Both the position numbers and the translations under genes were made by a program. Below, in pieces: positions 15,261 through 23,414 of a stretch of DNA of 64,000 bases. Numbering within the stretch: position 1 is the stretch's first letter; the number at the start of each line of letters is the position of its first letter. The stretch lies in NCBI RefSeq assembly GCF_014648495.1, contig NZ_BMRF01000004.1, positions 496,001 to 560,000 on the forward strand. Reading direction: 5' to 3'. The notes beneath the pieces are model-generated. The model saw nothing but the letters and a program-made list of their open reading frames with translations, was not told the DNA's origin and ran no database searches. The stretch is from Actinomadura cremea (lineage in GTDB: Bacteria > Actinomycetota > Actinomycetes > Streptosporangiales > Streptosporangiaceae).

Positions 15261-17491
15261 GAGCCGGCCTCCCAGCCGAGGATGGTCCGGACGGTCGCCG
15301 CGGCGGCCTCCGCGCGGTCCGGGTCGAGGCCGGTCGCGGACGCGTCGGCGCGGTCGGGGCGCGGCTCGTGCAGGCGGCGGGCGCGGGCGCCGATGGAGCG
15401 GCGCTCGGCGGCGGAGAAGGTGCCGAACGTGCGGCGCAGCAGGGGCAGGACGTCGGTGAACGCGGCGGCGGGCAGGTCGTCGAGCCACCCGTCGACGAGC
15501 CGGAGCAGGCCCTCGTCGTGCATGAGGATCAGCCCGCCGCCGGACAGCTCGCCGCCCGACAGGAAGCCCTCGATCCACGCGGCGGCACGCGCCGGGGCGA
15601 CCCCGGCGGACACCGCGCGCGCCATCCGGTCGGGGGCGTCGGTGAGGCGGCCCGCGTCCAGCAGCAGCCGGGTGACGCGGCCCTCGACCAGGCCGTGCAG
15701 CCCGTCCGGGCGGGCGACGAGGCGGTCGAGCGCGCGGCGCCAGCGGTCGAGGCAGGCGTCGTCGGCGAGCAGCGCGAGGGCGCCGTGGACGGCGTCCACA
15801 TGGTCGAGGGCCGCGCGGGCGGCGTCCTCGTCCAGCCCCGACACCGCGGGCGCGAGGCCGACGCAGATCCGCACGACGAGGCCGTCGACGACGGCGCGGA
15901 GCCGGTCGCGGGACGTGCCGCGCACGTCGCCGTACCGGAGGGTGCGGACGAGCGCGGGCAGCGCCGACATCAGGTGCAGGGCGTCGGCGTCGACGGCGGC
16001 GCGGTCGGCGAGCGCCCGCAGCACGGCGGGCAGCGCCTCGCCGAGGTCGGCGAGCAGGCACCGTTCGGCGAGACCGGTGAGCTCCGGCAGGTCCGTCGCG
16101 TCCGCCGCGAGGACCTCGGCGCGGACGGTCGCGGCGCCGCGCACGCTCGTCCCGAAGGCGCCCGCCTCGATCAGCGCGACGTCGAGTTCGGGCCGCCACG
16201 CGAGCGTCCACGTCTCCCGGAACGTCCCGGTCGAGCGGCCCCCGGCGGGCACGCCCCAGCCGACGTCCAGCAGCCGCAGCCGGTGCAGCAGCCGGCTGCG
16301 GTCCAGGTCGAAGGGGCGGCGCAGGTCGAGGTCGCGGTCGCGGGGCCGGGGGGACGGCTTGAGCCGCAGCCGCCGCTGCTGCGCCCGCAGATCGCGCTGC
16401 AGCGGGACCATCGGCGTCCGGGGCGGCACCGAGCCGAGGCGCTCGCCCACGACCAGGCGGTGCTCCAGCAGGTCGACGCGGAATTCGGCGCCCTCGCACA
16501 GCACCGCCCGCGCCGCCTCGGTGACCTCGTCGAGCCCCGGCAGCGGACGGTCGCGCAGCGCCGCGAGCGCCCCGGCGAGCCGCACCGCCTCGATCACCTG
16601 GGCGGGGGAGACGTGCAGGTCGTCACCGCGCAGCACGCGGGCCGCCCCGGCGAGCCACCGCTCGACGGGCCGGTCGGGCGCGGTGAACAGGTGGTGGTAC
16701 CAGCCGGGCGACGCGACCCCCGCGCCGTAGTGGGAGCGGGCGGCGAGCCGGCCGTGCGTCCACGGCACCCACGTCATCGCCACCCGGACCCGGTCGAGGC
16801 CGCGCAGCGTCCGGTCGTCGTGCGCGGCGGGGACGTCGGCGAGGACGGCGGGGGCGTGCCACGCGCCGCACACCACCGCGACCCGCTCGTGCCCGTCCTT
16901 GAGGGCGCGCCGCAGCGTCCGCCGCATGTACGCCTCGCGCCGCTCCTCCGCGCCGGCCGGCGGGCCCGCGCGTTCCCGCAGCTCGGCCATCGCCTCGGTG
17001 ATCGCCGGGAACGGGGAGGGGCCGCCCGCGTCGCTCCCGGGACCGCCGCGATGCTCCATGACGTCGTCCCACCAGCGTTCGGGGTCCGCGTGCCCGGCGG
17101 CGCGGGCGAGTTCGCCGAGCGGGTCGAGCCGCACGTCCCGTTCGTCCGGCTCCTCCGGTGAGGCGGCGAACGTGACGGCGGCGGGCAGGTCGCAGAACCG
17201 GACGGTCAGCCCCGCCCCGACCCCGTACCGGATCGCCTGCCACTCCGGGCTGAACTCCGCGAACGGCCAGAACGCCGACCGGCGGCCCTCGCCGGACGCG
17301 TCCCCCGGCGAGTAGGCGAGCAGCGCGACCGGCGGGACCATCTCCGGGTCGCCCGCCAGCCCCACGAGCGCGTCCGCCTCCGGCGGGCCCTCGACCAGCA
17401 CCGCGTCCGGCTTGAACTCCTCCAGGGCCGCGCGCAGCGCGCGCGCCGAGCCGGGACCGTGGTGCCGCACGCCGAACACCTCGACGGTCAA
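15257..17491 (-). CDS. DUF5682 family protein (YehM-like)
   Basis: A 744-residue protein with the family N-terminus VEVFGVRHHGPGSARALR followed by DAVLVEGPPEAD. An AVVCGAWHAPAVL motif lies in the middle, and the long helical C-terminal part ends TVRTILGWEAGS. The start is TTG at 17491, overlapping the stop of the AAA+ gene (TTGA) and preceded by GGGAGG at proper spacing; an ATG-based start would lose the conserved N-terminus. The N-terminal part may be an enzyme-like domain related to the erythromycin-esterase/TraB superfamilies, but I cannot prove this. It is an obligate neighbour of YehL-type AAA+ and vWA proteins. Confidence 0.85.
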   Translation of the reverse strand: MTVEVFGVRHHGPGSARALRAALEEFKPDAVLVEGPPEADALVGLAGDPEMVPPVALLAYSPGDASGEGRRSAFWPFAEFSPEWQAIRYGVGAGLTVRFCDLPAAVTFAASPEEPDERDVRLDPLGELARAAGHADPERWWDDVMEHRGGPGSDAGGPSPFPAITEAMAELRERAGPPAGAEERREAYMRRTLRRALKDGHERVAVVCGAWHAPAVLADVPAAHDDRTLRGLDRVRVAMTWVPWTHGRLAARSHYGAGVASPGWYHHLFTAPDRPVERWLAGAARVLRGDDLHVSPAQVIEAVRLAGALAALRDRPLPGLDEVTEAARAVLCEGAEFRVDLLEHRLVVGERLGSVPPRTPMVPLQRDLRAQQRRLRLKPSPRPRDRDLDLRRPFDLDRSRLLHRLRLLDVGWGVPAGGRSTGTFRETWTLAWRPELDVALIEAGAFGTSVRGAATVRAEVLAADATDLPELTGLAERCLLADLGEALPAVLRALADRAAVDADALHLMSALPALVRTLRYGDVRGTSRDRLRAVVDGLVVRICVGLAPAVSGLDEDAARAALDHVDAVHGALALLADDACLDRWRRALDRLVARPDGLHGLVEGRVTRLLLDAGRLTDAPDRMARAVSAGVAPARAAAWIEGFLSGGELSGGGLILMHDEGLLRLVDGWLDDLPAAAFTDVLPLLRRTFGTFSAAERRSIGARARRLHEPRPDRADASATGLDPDRAEAAAATVRTILGWEAGS

Positions 17492-18588
17492 GAGACCTCC
17501 CGGCACGCCCGGTAGAAGTCGCTCCAGCCCGGACGGTCGCGCACGACCGTCTCCAGGTACTCCTGCCAGGCGACGCGGTCGGACGCCGGGTCCTGGACGA
17601 CCGCGCCGACGATCCCGCCGGCGACGTCCGCCGCCCGCAGCACCCCGTCCCCGAAGTGCGCCGCCAGCGCCAGCCCGCCCGTCACCACCGAGATCGCCTC
17701 GGCGGTGCCGAGCGTCCCGCCGGGCGACTTCAGCCGGGTGCGGCCGTCGCCGGTCAGCCCGGACCGCAGCTCCCGGAACACGGTCACCACCCGCCGGATC
17801 TCCTCCAGGCCCGCCGGGGCCTCCGGCAGCTCCAGCCCCGCGCCGATCTGCGCGACCCGCCGCGCGACGATCTCGACCTCGTCCTCGATCGTCTCGGGCA
17901 GCGGCAGCACGACGGTGTTGAACCGGCGGCGCAGCGCGCTGGACGGCTCGTTCACGCCCCGGTCGCGATCGTTCGCCGTCGCGATCACCGTGAACCCCTT
18001 GCGGGCCTGCACCTCCGTGCCCAGCTCCGGGACCGGCAGCGCCTTCTCCGACAGGATCGTGATCAGCGCGTCCTGGACGTCGCCGGGCATCCGGGTCAGC
18101 TCCTCGATCCGCGCGACCGCCCCGCGCCGCATCGCCCGCAGGATCGGGCCCTCCACCAGCGCCCCCTCCGACGGCCCCTCCGCCAGCAGCCGCGCGTAGT
18201 TCCACCCGTACCGGACGGCCTCCTCCGGCGTGCCCGCCGTGCCCTGCACCAGCAGCGTCGAGTCACCGCTGATCGCCGCCGCCAGATGCTCCGACACCCA
18301 CGTCTTCGCCGTCCCCGGCACGCCGAGGAGCAGCAGCGCCCGGTCGGTCGCCAGCGTCGCCACCGCGACCTCGACGAGCCGCCGCGGACCCACGTACTTC
18401 GGGACGATCGACGTCCCGTCGGGCAGCTCGCCGCCGAGCAGGTAGACCGTGACGGCCTGCGGCGACAGCCGCCATCCGGGCGGGCGGGGCCGGTCGTCGT
18501 GCTCGGCGAGCCGCGCCAGCTCCGCCGCGTGCTCCTGCTCGGCGTGCGGGCGCAGCACGCCGTCGCGTCCGTTCGGGGAAGTGGTCAA
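17488..18588 (-). CDS. MoxR-type AAA+ ATPase (YehL-like)
   Basis: A 366-residue AAA+ protein. Walker A is LLGVPGTAKTW at about 88-98, the Walker B region reads GAVARIEELTRM, sensor 1 is FTVIATANDRDRG, and an Arg finger lies in SSALRRRFN. A helical lid follows. The start is TTG at 18588, overlapping the upstream stop (TTGA) with AAGGAG upstream. MoxR ATPases work with vWA proteins as chaperones that remodel or activate targets using ATP. It sits centrally in the operon between DUF5691 and DUF5682. Confidence 0.9.
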   Translation of the reverse strand: MTTSPNGRDGVLRPHAEQEHAAELARLAEHDDRPRPPGWRLSPQAVTVYLLGGELPDGTSIVPKYVGPRRLVEVAVATLATDRALLLLGVPGTAKTWVSEHLAAAISGDSTLLVQGTAGTPEEAVRYGWNYARLLAEGPSEGALVEGPILRAMRRGAVARIEELTRMPGDVQDALITILSEKALPVPELGTEVQARKGFTVIATANDRDRGVNEPSSALRRRFNTVVLPLPETIEDEVEIVARRVAQIGAGLELPEAPAGLEEIRRVVTVFRELRSGLTGDGRTRLKSPGGTLGTAEAISVVTGGLALAAHFGDGVLRAADVAGGIVGAVVQDPASDRVAWQEYLETVVRDRPGWSDFYRACREVS

Positions 18589-20270
18589 GACAGCTCCTTC
18601 ACCATCTCGTCGCGGAACCGCAGCGTGTCGATGAGGTCGGTGAGGGGACGGGGGAGCGGGCGCACCGGATGCTCGGCCAGCCGGGGCGCGGCGGCCGGAT
18701 CGAGACGCAGGTCGGCGACCCGGCACAGCTGCGTCAGCGTGTGCTCGGCGGCGCGCGTCGGGCGCCCCGCCGACCGCGCCAGGATCGCCACGACGGCGGA
18801 CGCGAGCGGCCCCGCCCACGGGCCCGGCACCCGCTCCAGCAGCCGGAGCAGCTCCGCGCGGTCCGGCGCCCGCCGGACGAGCCCGGCCGCCGCCGCGTCC
18901 CGCTCGTCCCGGGGCAGGACGTCCAGCAGATCGGCGAGCGCCTCCGGTTCGTCGACCACGACGCCCGCGCCGATCAGCGCGCGCGCCCATTCGGCGTCGC
19001 GCTGGTTCAGCGCCGCGCGGGCCCAGCCGACGTGCAGGTCGCCGGCACCGCCGTCCGGCACCCGCAGCCGCACGATCGCGGCGGGCGGCAGGCCGAACGC
19101 GGACGTCCACGTGGACAGCGGCGTCCGGGCGAGGATCTCCCGCAGCCACGCCACCCGCGTCCCCACCGGCCCGTTCCCCGCGCGCGGCGCGAACGACCCA
19201 CCGGGATGGAACGGGACACCGTCGCGAGCGAGCCCCGCATCGTGCTCCCGCGGCACCTCGACCTCGATCCACGCCGCCTCCGGTCCCGCCGCCTCCGCGC
19301 CCGCCCCGGCCACGGCCGCGTCCGCCCCGGCCACGGCCAGCCCGTCCCACGGGCTTTGCGAACCGGCCGTGTCCGGTCCCGAGGCCCTCGCGTCCGGCGG
19401 CGCCGCGGCCGGTCCGTCCGGCGGGCCTCCCCGGCCGGGCACGTCCTGGCCGGGCGGCGGGGCGGTTCGCAGGGTCAGGCAGGTGCGGGCCCGGTCGGCC
19501 ATCCGCTCCCCGTACGCGGCTCCGGGGAGCCGGGCGAGCAGGTCGGCCGCGAGTTGCCGGACGTCCTTGCCCCGGTCGTCCAGCGCGGCCTCGAGGAACT
19601 CCTCGTCGGCCGGGGACAGGCCCCACGCGAACGTCCCGAGGAACGCGGCGCGGTCCGGTGCGGGCTCGCGCTCCCACGTCTCGCGGAGCAGCTCCCGCGC
19701 CGCCGCGGGGTCGGTGCCGCGCAGCCCCGACAGGTACGCGACGCGGCGGTGCCGGGTGCCGCTCCGCCACGCCTCCGCGCCCGCGGGGTCGTCGCCCGAC
19801 CGCACCGGACCGGCTCCCACCAGGTACGCCCAGTCGGTGTTCTGCAGCGCCAGCCACATGCCGCGCCGCCCGGCCGCCCGCGCGATCGACGGCCGCAGCA
19901 TCCGGTCGCTGCGCCCCCGCTCCAGCAGCGCGGGCAGCAGCCGCGGCGGCACCCGCAGGCCCCGGCGGGCCGCCGCGTCCAGCCACTCGGGCAGCACCCG
20001 GATCTGCTCGCCGGCGAGGATGCGCGCGAGCCGCGCCGCCGCCGCGTCCGGGACCGCCGGGTCGTGCTCCACGGGGGCCGGGGCGATCGGCTCCAGGTCG
20101 CCGGACCGGACGGGCACGTACCCGGCGCGCCGCCGGACGGTCAGCAGCGCGGCCTGGTCGAGCAGCCGCGCCGCCGCGTCGTCCCCGCCCGGCTCGCCGG
20201 GGAGGGCGGGCGGGTCGCGGCGCTCGGTCCCGAGCAGCGCGGCCGTCACATGCTCGTCCCACGCGCTCAC
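18585..20270 (-). CDS. DUF5691 family protein
   Basis: A 561-residue protein starting at GTG with AAGGGG upstream. The N-terminus MSAWDEHVTAALLGTERR and the HEAT-like helical repeats, for example AAARELLRETWEREPAPDRAAFLGTF, match DUF5691. A low-complexity Ala/Pro/Gly linker lies at about 265-320, and the end is LIDTLRFRDEMVKEL, also characteristic. The family has no known activity and is found only beside SWIM, MoxR, DUF5682 and vWA genes. A scaffold or substrate-recognition role is the simplest inference. It lies 10 bp after the SWIM-family gene and overlaps the AAA+ gene. Confidence 0.82.
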   Translation of the reverse strand: MSAWDEHVTAALLGTERRDPPALPGEPGGDDAAARLLDQAALLTVRRRAGYVPVRSGDLEPIAPAPVEHDPAVPDAAAARLARILAGEQIRVLPEWLDAAARRGLRVPPRLLPALLERGRSDRMLRPSIARAAGRRGMWLALQNTDWAYLVGAGPVRSGDDPAGAEAWRSGTRHRRVAYLSGLRGTDPAAARELLRETWEREPAPDRAAFLGTFAWGLSPADEEFLEAALDDRGKDVRQLAADLLARLPGAAYGERMADRARTCLTLRTAPPPGQDVPGRGGPPDGPAAAPPDARASGPDTAGSQSPWDGLAVAGADAAVAGAGAEAAGPEAAWIEVEVPREHDAGLARDGVPFHPGGSFAPRAGNGPVGTRVAWLREILARTPLSTWTSAFGLPPAAIVRLRVPDGGAGDLHVGWARAALNQRDAEWARALIGAGVVVDEPEALADLLDVLPRDERDAAAAGLVRRAPDRAELLRLLERVPGPWAGPLASAVVAILARSAGRPTRAAEHTLTQLCRVADLRLDPAAAPRLAEHPVRPLPRPLTDLIDTLRFRDEMVKELS

Positions 20271-20280
20271 AGCGGCCCCT

Positions 20281-21252
20281 TCACGGCGGGCCCCCTCCCA
20301 GCGGCACCGCGCCCTCGCCCTCGTGCCAGACGGCGAGCGGGCGCAGCCCGCGGGGCGTCCACTCGCCCGCGAGCACGACCGCTTCGCCGCCCGCCACCGC
20401 CAGGAGCGTCCACGGCGCGGGGCCCCGCAGCGGGAGCGCGCCGCCCGCCGCGTCGACCGCGAACAGCCCGCCCGCCGTGTCGCGCGCGAGCCGCACGCCG
20501 GTGAGCGTCACGGGGTACCGGTCCAGCCACGGATCGCGGGCCACGGCGCCCGCGTGCTCGTCGAGGAACTCCCGGACGCCGCCGCCCGGCGGGGCCCCCG
20601 GCCCCGTCTCGTCCGCGGCGAGGCGCTCGGCGACGAGGGCGCGCAGCGGGAGGGCGCCGGGGTAGAAGGCCAGTTCGGCCTCGACGCGGGCGCCGACCGG
20701 CGGCACCGGGCCCGGCGCGTCGCTCGGGCCGGTGAACGACAGCAGCAGCGCGGGACGCCGCGTCCGCTCGCCGCGCAGCCACACGCGGCGCGCGGTGAGG
20801 ACGTCCTGCGCGGTGTCGCGCGTCCCGATCACCCACCAGCGGTCCCGGACGCGCTCGCCGTCGCGCAGCACGTCGTCCCGCGCGACGGGGAACCCGACGC
20901 GCGCCCGGACGGTGCCGCGCAGCCCCGCGGGCAGGGAGTCCCGCCGCCGGTGCGCGCGGACGAGCAGCCGCAGCAGCGCGTACTCCGCCAGCAGCCGGCC
21001 GGGCCAGCCGGGCTCCCGGGGGACGCCCGCGAGGGCGCGCACCCGCGCCGCGACCGCGCCCGCCTGCGCGTCGACGAGCCGCCGCGCGGCGTCGTCCCAC
21101 AGCCGGTAGGGCGCCCGCTCGGCGCGTGCGAGCCCGTGCGCGACCTGGTCGCGCAGCCACCGGTCCAGCTCGGCGAGGCCGTCGTCGACCCGCCGCCCCC
21201 GCCGCTCGCCCGTGTCCCTCACGAACCCGAAAATACCGGCGGGGTCCGACAT
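20281..21252 (-). CDS. SWIM-family protein lacking the SWIM zinc finger (YehQ-like operon position)
   Basis: A 323-residue protein matching the C-terminal two thirds of actinobacterial SWIM zinc-finger proteins: GLAELDRWLRDQV, WDDAARRLVDAQAGAVAARVR, RDRWWVIGTRDTAQDVLTARRVWLRGE, and RDPWLDRYPVTLTGV. The family normally begins with a CxC...CxH zinc-binding segment (CPSRKFPCKH-like), and no Cys/His cluster exists here or in the about 100 bp upstream. The ATG ending at 21252 is chosen; the open frame extends only to 21294. It is the first gene of the five-gene operon. This is either an N-terminal deletion or a finger-less subfamily. Confidence 0.75.
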   Translation of the reverse strand: MSDPAGIFGFVRDTGERRGRRVDDGLAELDRWLRDQVAHGLARAERAPYRLWDDAARRLVDAQAGAVAARVRALAGVPREPGWPGRLLAEYALLRLLVRAHRRRDSLPAGLRGTVRARVGFPVARDDVLRDGERVRDRWWVIGTRDTAQDVLTARRVWLRGERTRRPALLLSFTGPSDAPGPVPPVGARVEAELAFYPGALPLRALVAERLAADETGPGAPPGGGVREFLDEHAGAVARDPWLDRYPVTLTGVRLARDTAGGLFAVDAAGGALPLRGPAPWTLLAVAGGEAVVLAGEWTPRGLRPLAVWHEGEGAVPLGGGPP

Positions 21253-21360
21253 TCTCCGGGGCGCTGACTCCCGGTCAGGCGCGGCCCCGTTCACGTGAGA
21301 GCGCGGTTCGGGCTCACACCGCGAAGCACCGATACCGGCGGCAGACGCGGCGCGTGGAAC

Positions 21361-22119
21361 TCAGCTCCCGGGGAGGGTGGGCAGGTCCGGCAGTGTGAGG
21401 TCGGACGGGGCGAGCAGCGCGGCGCCCGCGACGAGCGCGGCCAGCGCGACCGCGCCGAACATGGTCACCCACGCCCCGCCGGGGACTCCGGTCAGGTGCG
21501 CGAGCTGGTCGGCGTCCGAGGACGGGGCCATCCGCCGCGTCCGCATCCGCTGCAGCTCGACCACCGGGCGGGTCGCCGCCAGCAGCAGGAACCACGCGGC
21601 CAGGTAGGCGAACCCGGCCTGGACCTCGGCCGAGCCGAACCACGACACGGCGAACACGAGCGCGCCCGTCCCGACCACCGACAGCACCCCGTAGGCGTTG
21701 CGGATCATGACCAGCATCCCCGCGAGCAGGGCCAGCGTGAACCACAGCATCAGCGTGATCCGCCCCGCCGCCAGCAGCACCGCGAACAGCAGCCCGAGCA
21801 GGGGCGGGGCGACGTAACCGGCGAAGGCGGTGAACACCATCCCGGGGCCGTGCGGCTTGCCGCGCGACACCGTCACCCCGGACGTGTCGGAATGCAGCTT
21901 GATGCCGTCCAGCTTCCGGCCGGTGACGAGCGCGGCGAGCGCGTGCCCGCCCTCGTGCGCGATCGTCACCGTGTTGCGCGCGACCCGCCACGTGGGGCCG
22001 TGCACGATCGTCCCCAGCGCCACCACGCCGACGAGCGCGACCAGCCACCACGGCGGGTCCGGCTGCGTCCCCGTCAGGCTGTCCCACAGGTCGGCGATGC
22101 TTGCGTTCTCCACGTCCAC
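21361..22119 (-). CDS. M50 family membrane metallopeptidase
   Basis: A 252-residue integral membrane protein. Residues 53-64 read IAHEGGHALAAL, the HExxH zinc motif (His55, Glu56, His59), and about six hydrophobic segments follow. The M50 architecture predicts a site-2-protease-like or Stp/YwhC-type enzyme cleaving near the membrane. The GTG ending at 22119 has GAGGA 7 nt upstream. It is divergent from the MoxR/DUF58 cluster and on the same strand as the SWIM/MoxR operon, but 108 bp separate it from that operon. The substrate is unknown. Confidence 0.85.
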   Translation of the reverse strand: MDVENASIADLWDSLTGTQPDPPWWLVALVGVVALGTIVHGPTWRVARNTVTIAHEGGHALAALVTGRKLDGIKLHSDTSGVTVSRGKPHGPGMVFTAFAGYVAPPLLGLLFAVLLAAGRITLMLWFTLALLAGMLVMIRNAYGVLSVVGTGALVFAVSWFGSAEVQAGFAYLAAWFLLLAATRPVVELQRMRTRRMAPSSDADQLAHLTGVPGGAWVTMFGAVALAALVAGAALLAPSDLTLPDLPTLPGS

Positions 22120-22415
22120 CCCGGATTCCTCGTCGCGATGCCCAACAGTAGGACGTCGCGGACAAGGTTCGCGTTCGGTTCCGCGCGCCGGAACCGGGAC
22201 GTCGCCGCCGAATGTGAGGCATGTCATGCCGCATCGCCCGTAACCTGGCGCCCCGCGCCATCTCGGCAGGCCGCGGTTCCGCGGGTCCGTTCCGGCGCGT
22301 CCGTTGGCGATCCCGGGACGAGCTGGAATTCGCAGGCAACCGTTGGCGGGGGGCCGACGTCCGAGTCAGGAAATGTCCGGCGGAGGGGGCGATCGGTGAG
22401 CACGGGGAGCAGGGG
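22120..22415. other. Divergent intergenic region between M50 peptidase and MoxR cluster
   Basis: These 296 bp contain no convincing gene. GGCATG-T-CATGCC (22218-22230) is a small perfect inverted repeat. A ribosome-binding region, GGGGAGCAGGGG, ends just before the MoxR ATG. No clear -35/-10 pair was seen for either direction. Confidence 0.4.
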
Positions 22416-23399
22416 ATGACGGAGAACGGCGGGGTCGACCCGGACGCGCCGGCGGGACGGTTCGCGCAGATGTTCGCCGCGCTGGCGGGGAACATCGAAC
22501 GGGTCGTGCGCGGCAAGCGGGACCGGGTGGAGCTGGCGCTGACGTGCCTGCTCGCCGAGGGGCACCTGCTCGTCGAGGACGTCCCGGGCGTGGGCAAGAC
22601 GACGCTCGCGCGGGCGGTCTCGGCGTCGGTCGAGGCGGAGTGGGCGCGGATCCAGTTCACGCCCGACCTGCTGCCCAGCGACATCACCGGGGTCTCGATC
22701 TTCAACCAGGGGAAGAACGCGTTCGAGTTCCACCCGGGGCCGATCTTCGCGAACATCGCGGTCGCGGACGAGATCAACCGGGGGTCGCCGAAGACGCAGT
22801 CGGCGCTGCTGGAGGTCATGGAGGAGCGGCGCGTCACGGTGGAGGGGCGCCCGCATCCGGTGCCGCGCCCGTTCATGGTCGTGGCGACGCAGAACCCCGT
22901 GGACATGGACGGGACGTACCCGCTGCCGGAGGCGCAGCTCGACCGGTTCCTCATGCGGATCTCGATGGGGTACCCCGACCATCGGGCCGAGGTGGCGATG
23001 CTCGCGGGCGCCCCGACGGGCGCGATGCTCGACCGGCTGCCGGCGGTGATGGGACGGGACGACCTGGCGCGGATGATCGACTTCGCGCGGCGGCTGCACG
23101 TCGCGCCGCCGCTGCACGACTACGTGGTGCGGGTCGTCTCGGCCACGCGGGGGCATCCGGACCTGCGGCTGGGCGCCAGCCCGCGGGCGAGCATCGCGCT
23201 GCTGGGCGCGGCGCGGGTGCGCGCGGCGGCGGCCGGACGCTCGTACGTGGTGCCCGAGGACGTGAAGGTCCTCGCGGCGCCGGTGGTCGCGCACCGGCTC
23301 GTCGTGACGCCGGAGGCGGAGCTGCGCGGGCGCGGCGCCGCGGACGTCGTGGCGGAGGCGCTGGCGAGCGTGCCGACGCCGCAGGCCGCCGGTGCGTGA
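22416..23399 (+). CDS. MoxR family AAA+ ATPase (classical MoxR)
   Basis: A 327-residue AAA+ ATPase. Walker A is VEDVPGVGKTTLARA at about 53-67, Walker B is IAVADEINRGSPKTQSALLEVMEE, sensor 1 is MVVATQNPVDMDGTYPLPEAQLDRF, and the C-terminal lid follows. It is cytoplasmic and thought to activate or fold partner proteins, usually with the DUF58 protein encoded next. It heads the MoxR > DUF58 > transglutaminase-like operon, with gaps of 15 bp and then a 4-bp overlap. It belongs to a different MoxR subfamily from the YehL-like gene 4 kb away. Confidence 0.93.
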   Translation: MTENGGVDPDAPAGRFAQMFAALAGNIERVVRGKRDRVELALTCLLAEGHLLVEDVPGVGKTTLARAVSASVEAEWARIQFTPDLLPSDITGVSIFNQGKNAFEFHPGPIFANIAVADEINRGSPKTQSALLEVMEERRVTVEGRPHPVPRPFMVVATQNPVDMDGTYPLPEAQLDRFLMRISMGYPDHRAEVAMLAGAPTGAMLDRLPAVMGRDDLARMIDFARRLHVAPPLHDYVVRVVSATRGHPDLRLGASPRASIALLGAARVRAAAAGRSYVVPEDVKVLAAPVVAHRLVVTPEAELRGRGAADVVAEALASVPTPQAAGA

Positions 23400-23414
23400 C
23401 GGGCGGGGTGCGAG

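Noticed and set aside
22218-22230. GGCATGTCATGCC inverted repeat as an operator
   Set aside because: Only six-base arms, single occurrence and no regulator nearby; too weak to claim, so it is noted only inside the intergenic entry.
21295-22419. Plus-strand frame opposite the M50 peptidase
   Set aside because: No recognisable domain, composition typical of shadow frames, and it covers the HExxH-containing gene on the other strand.
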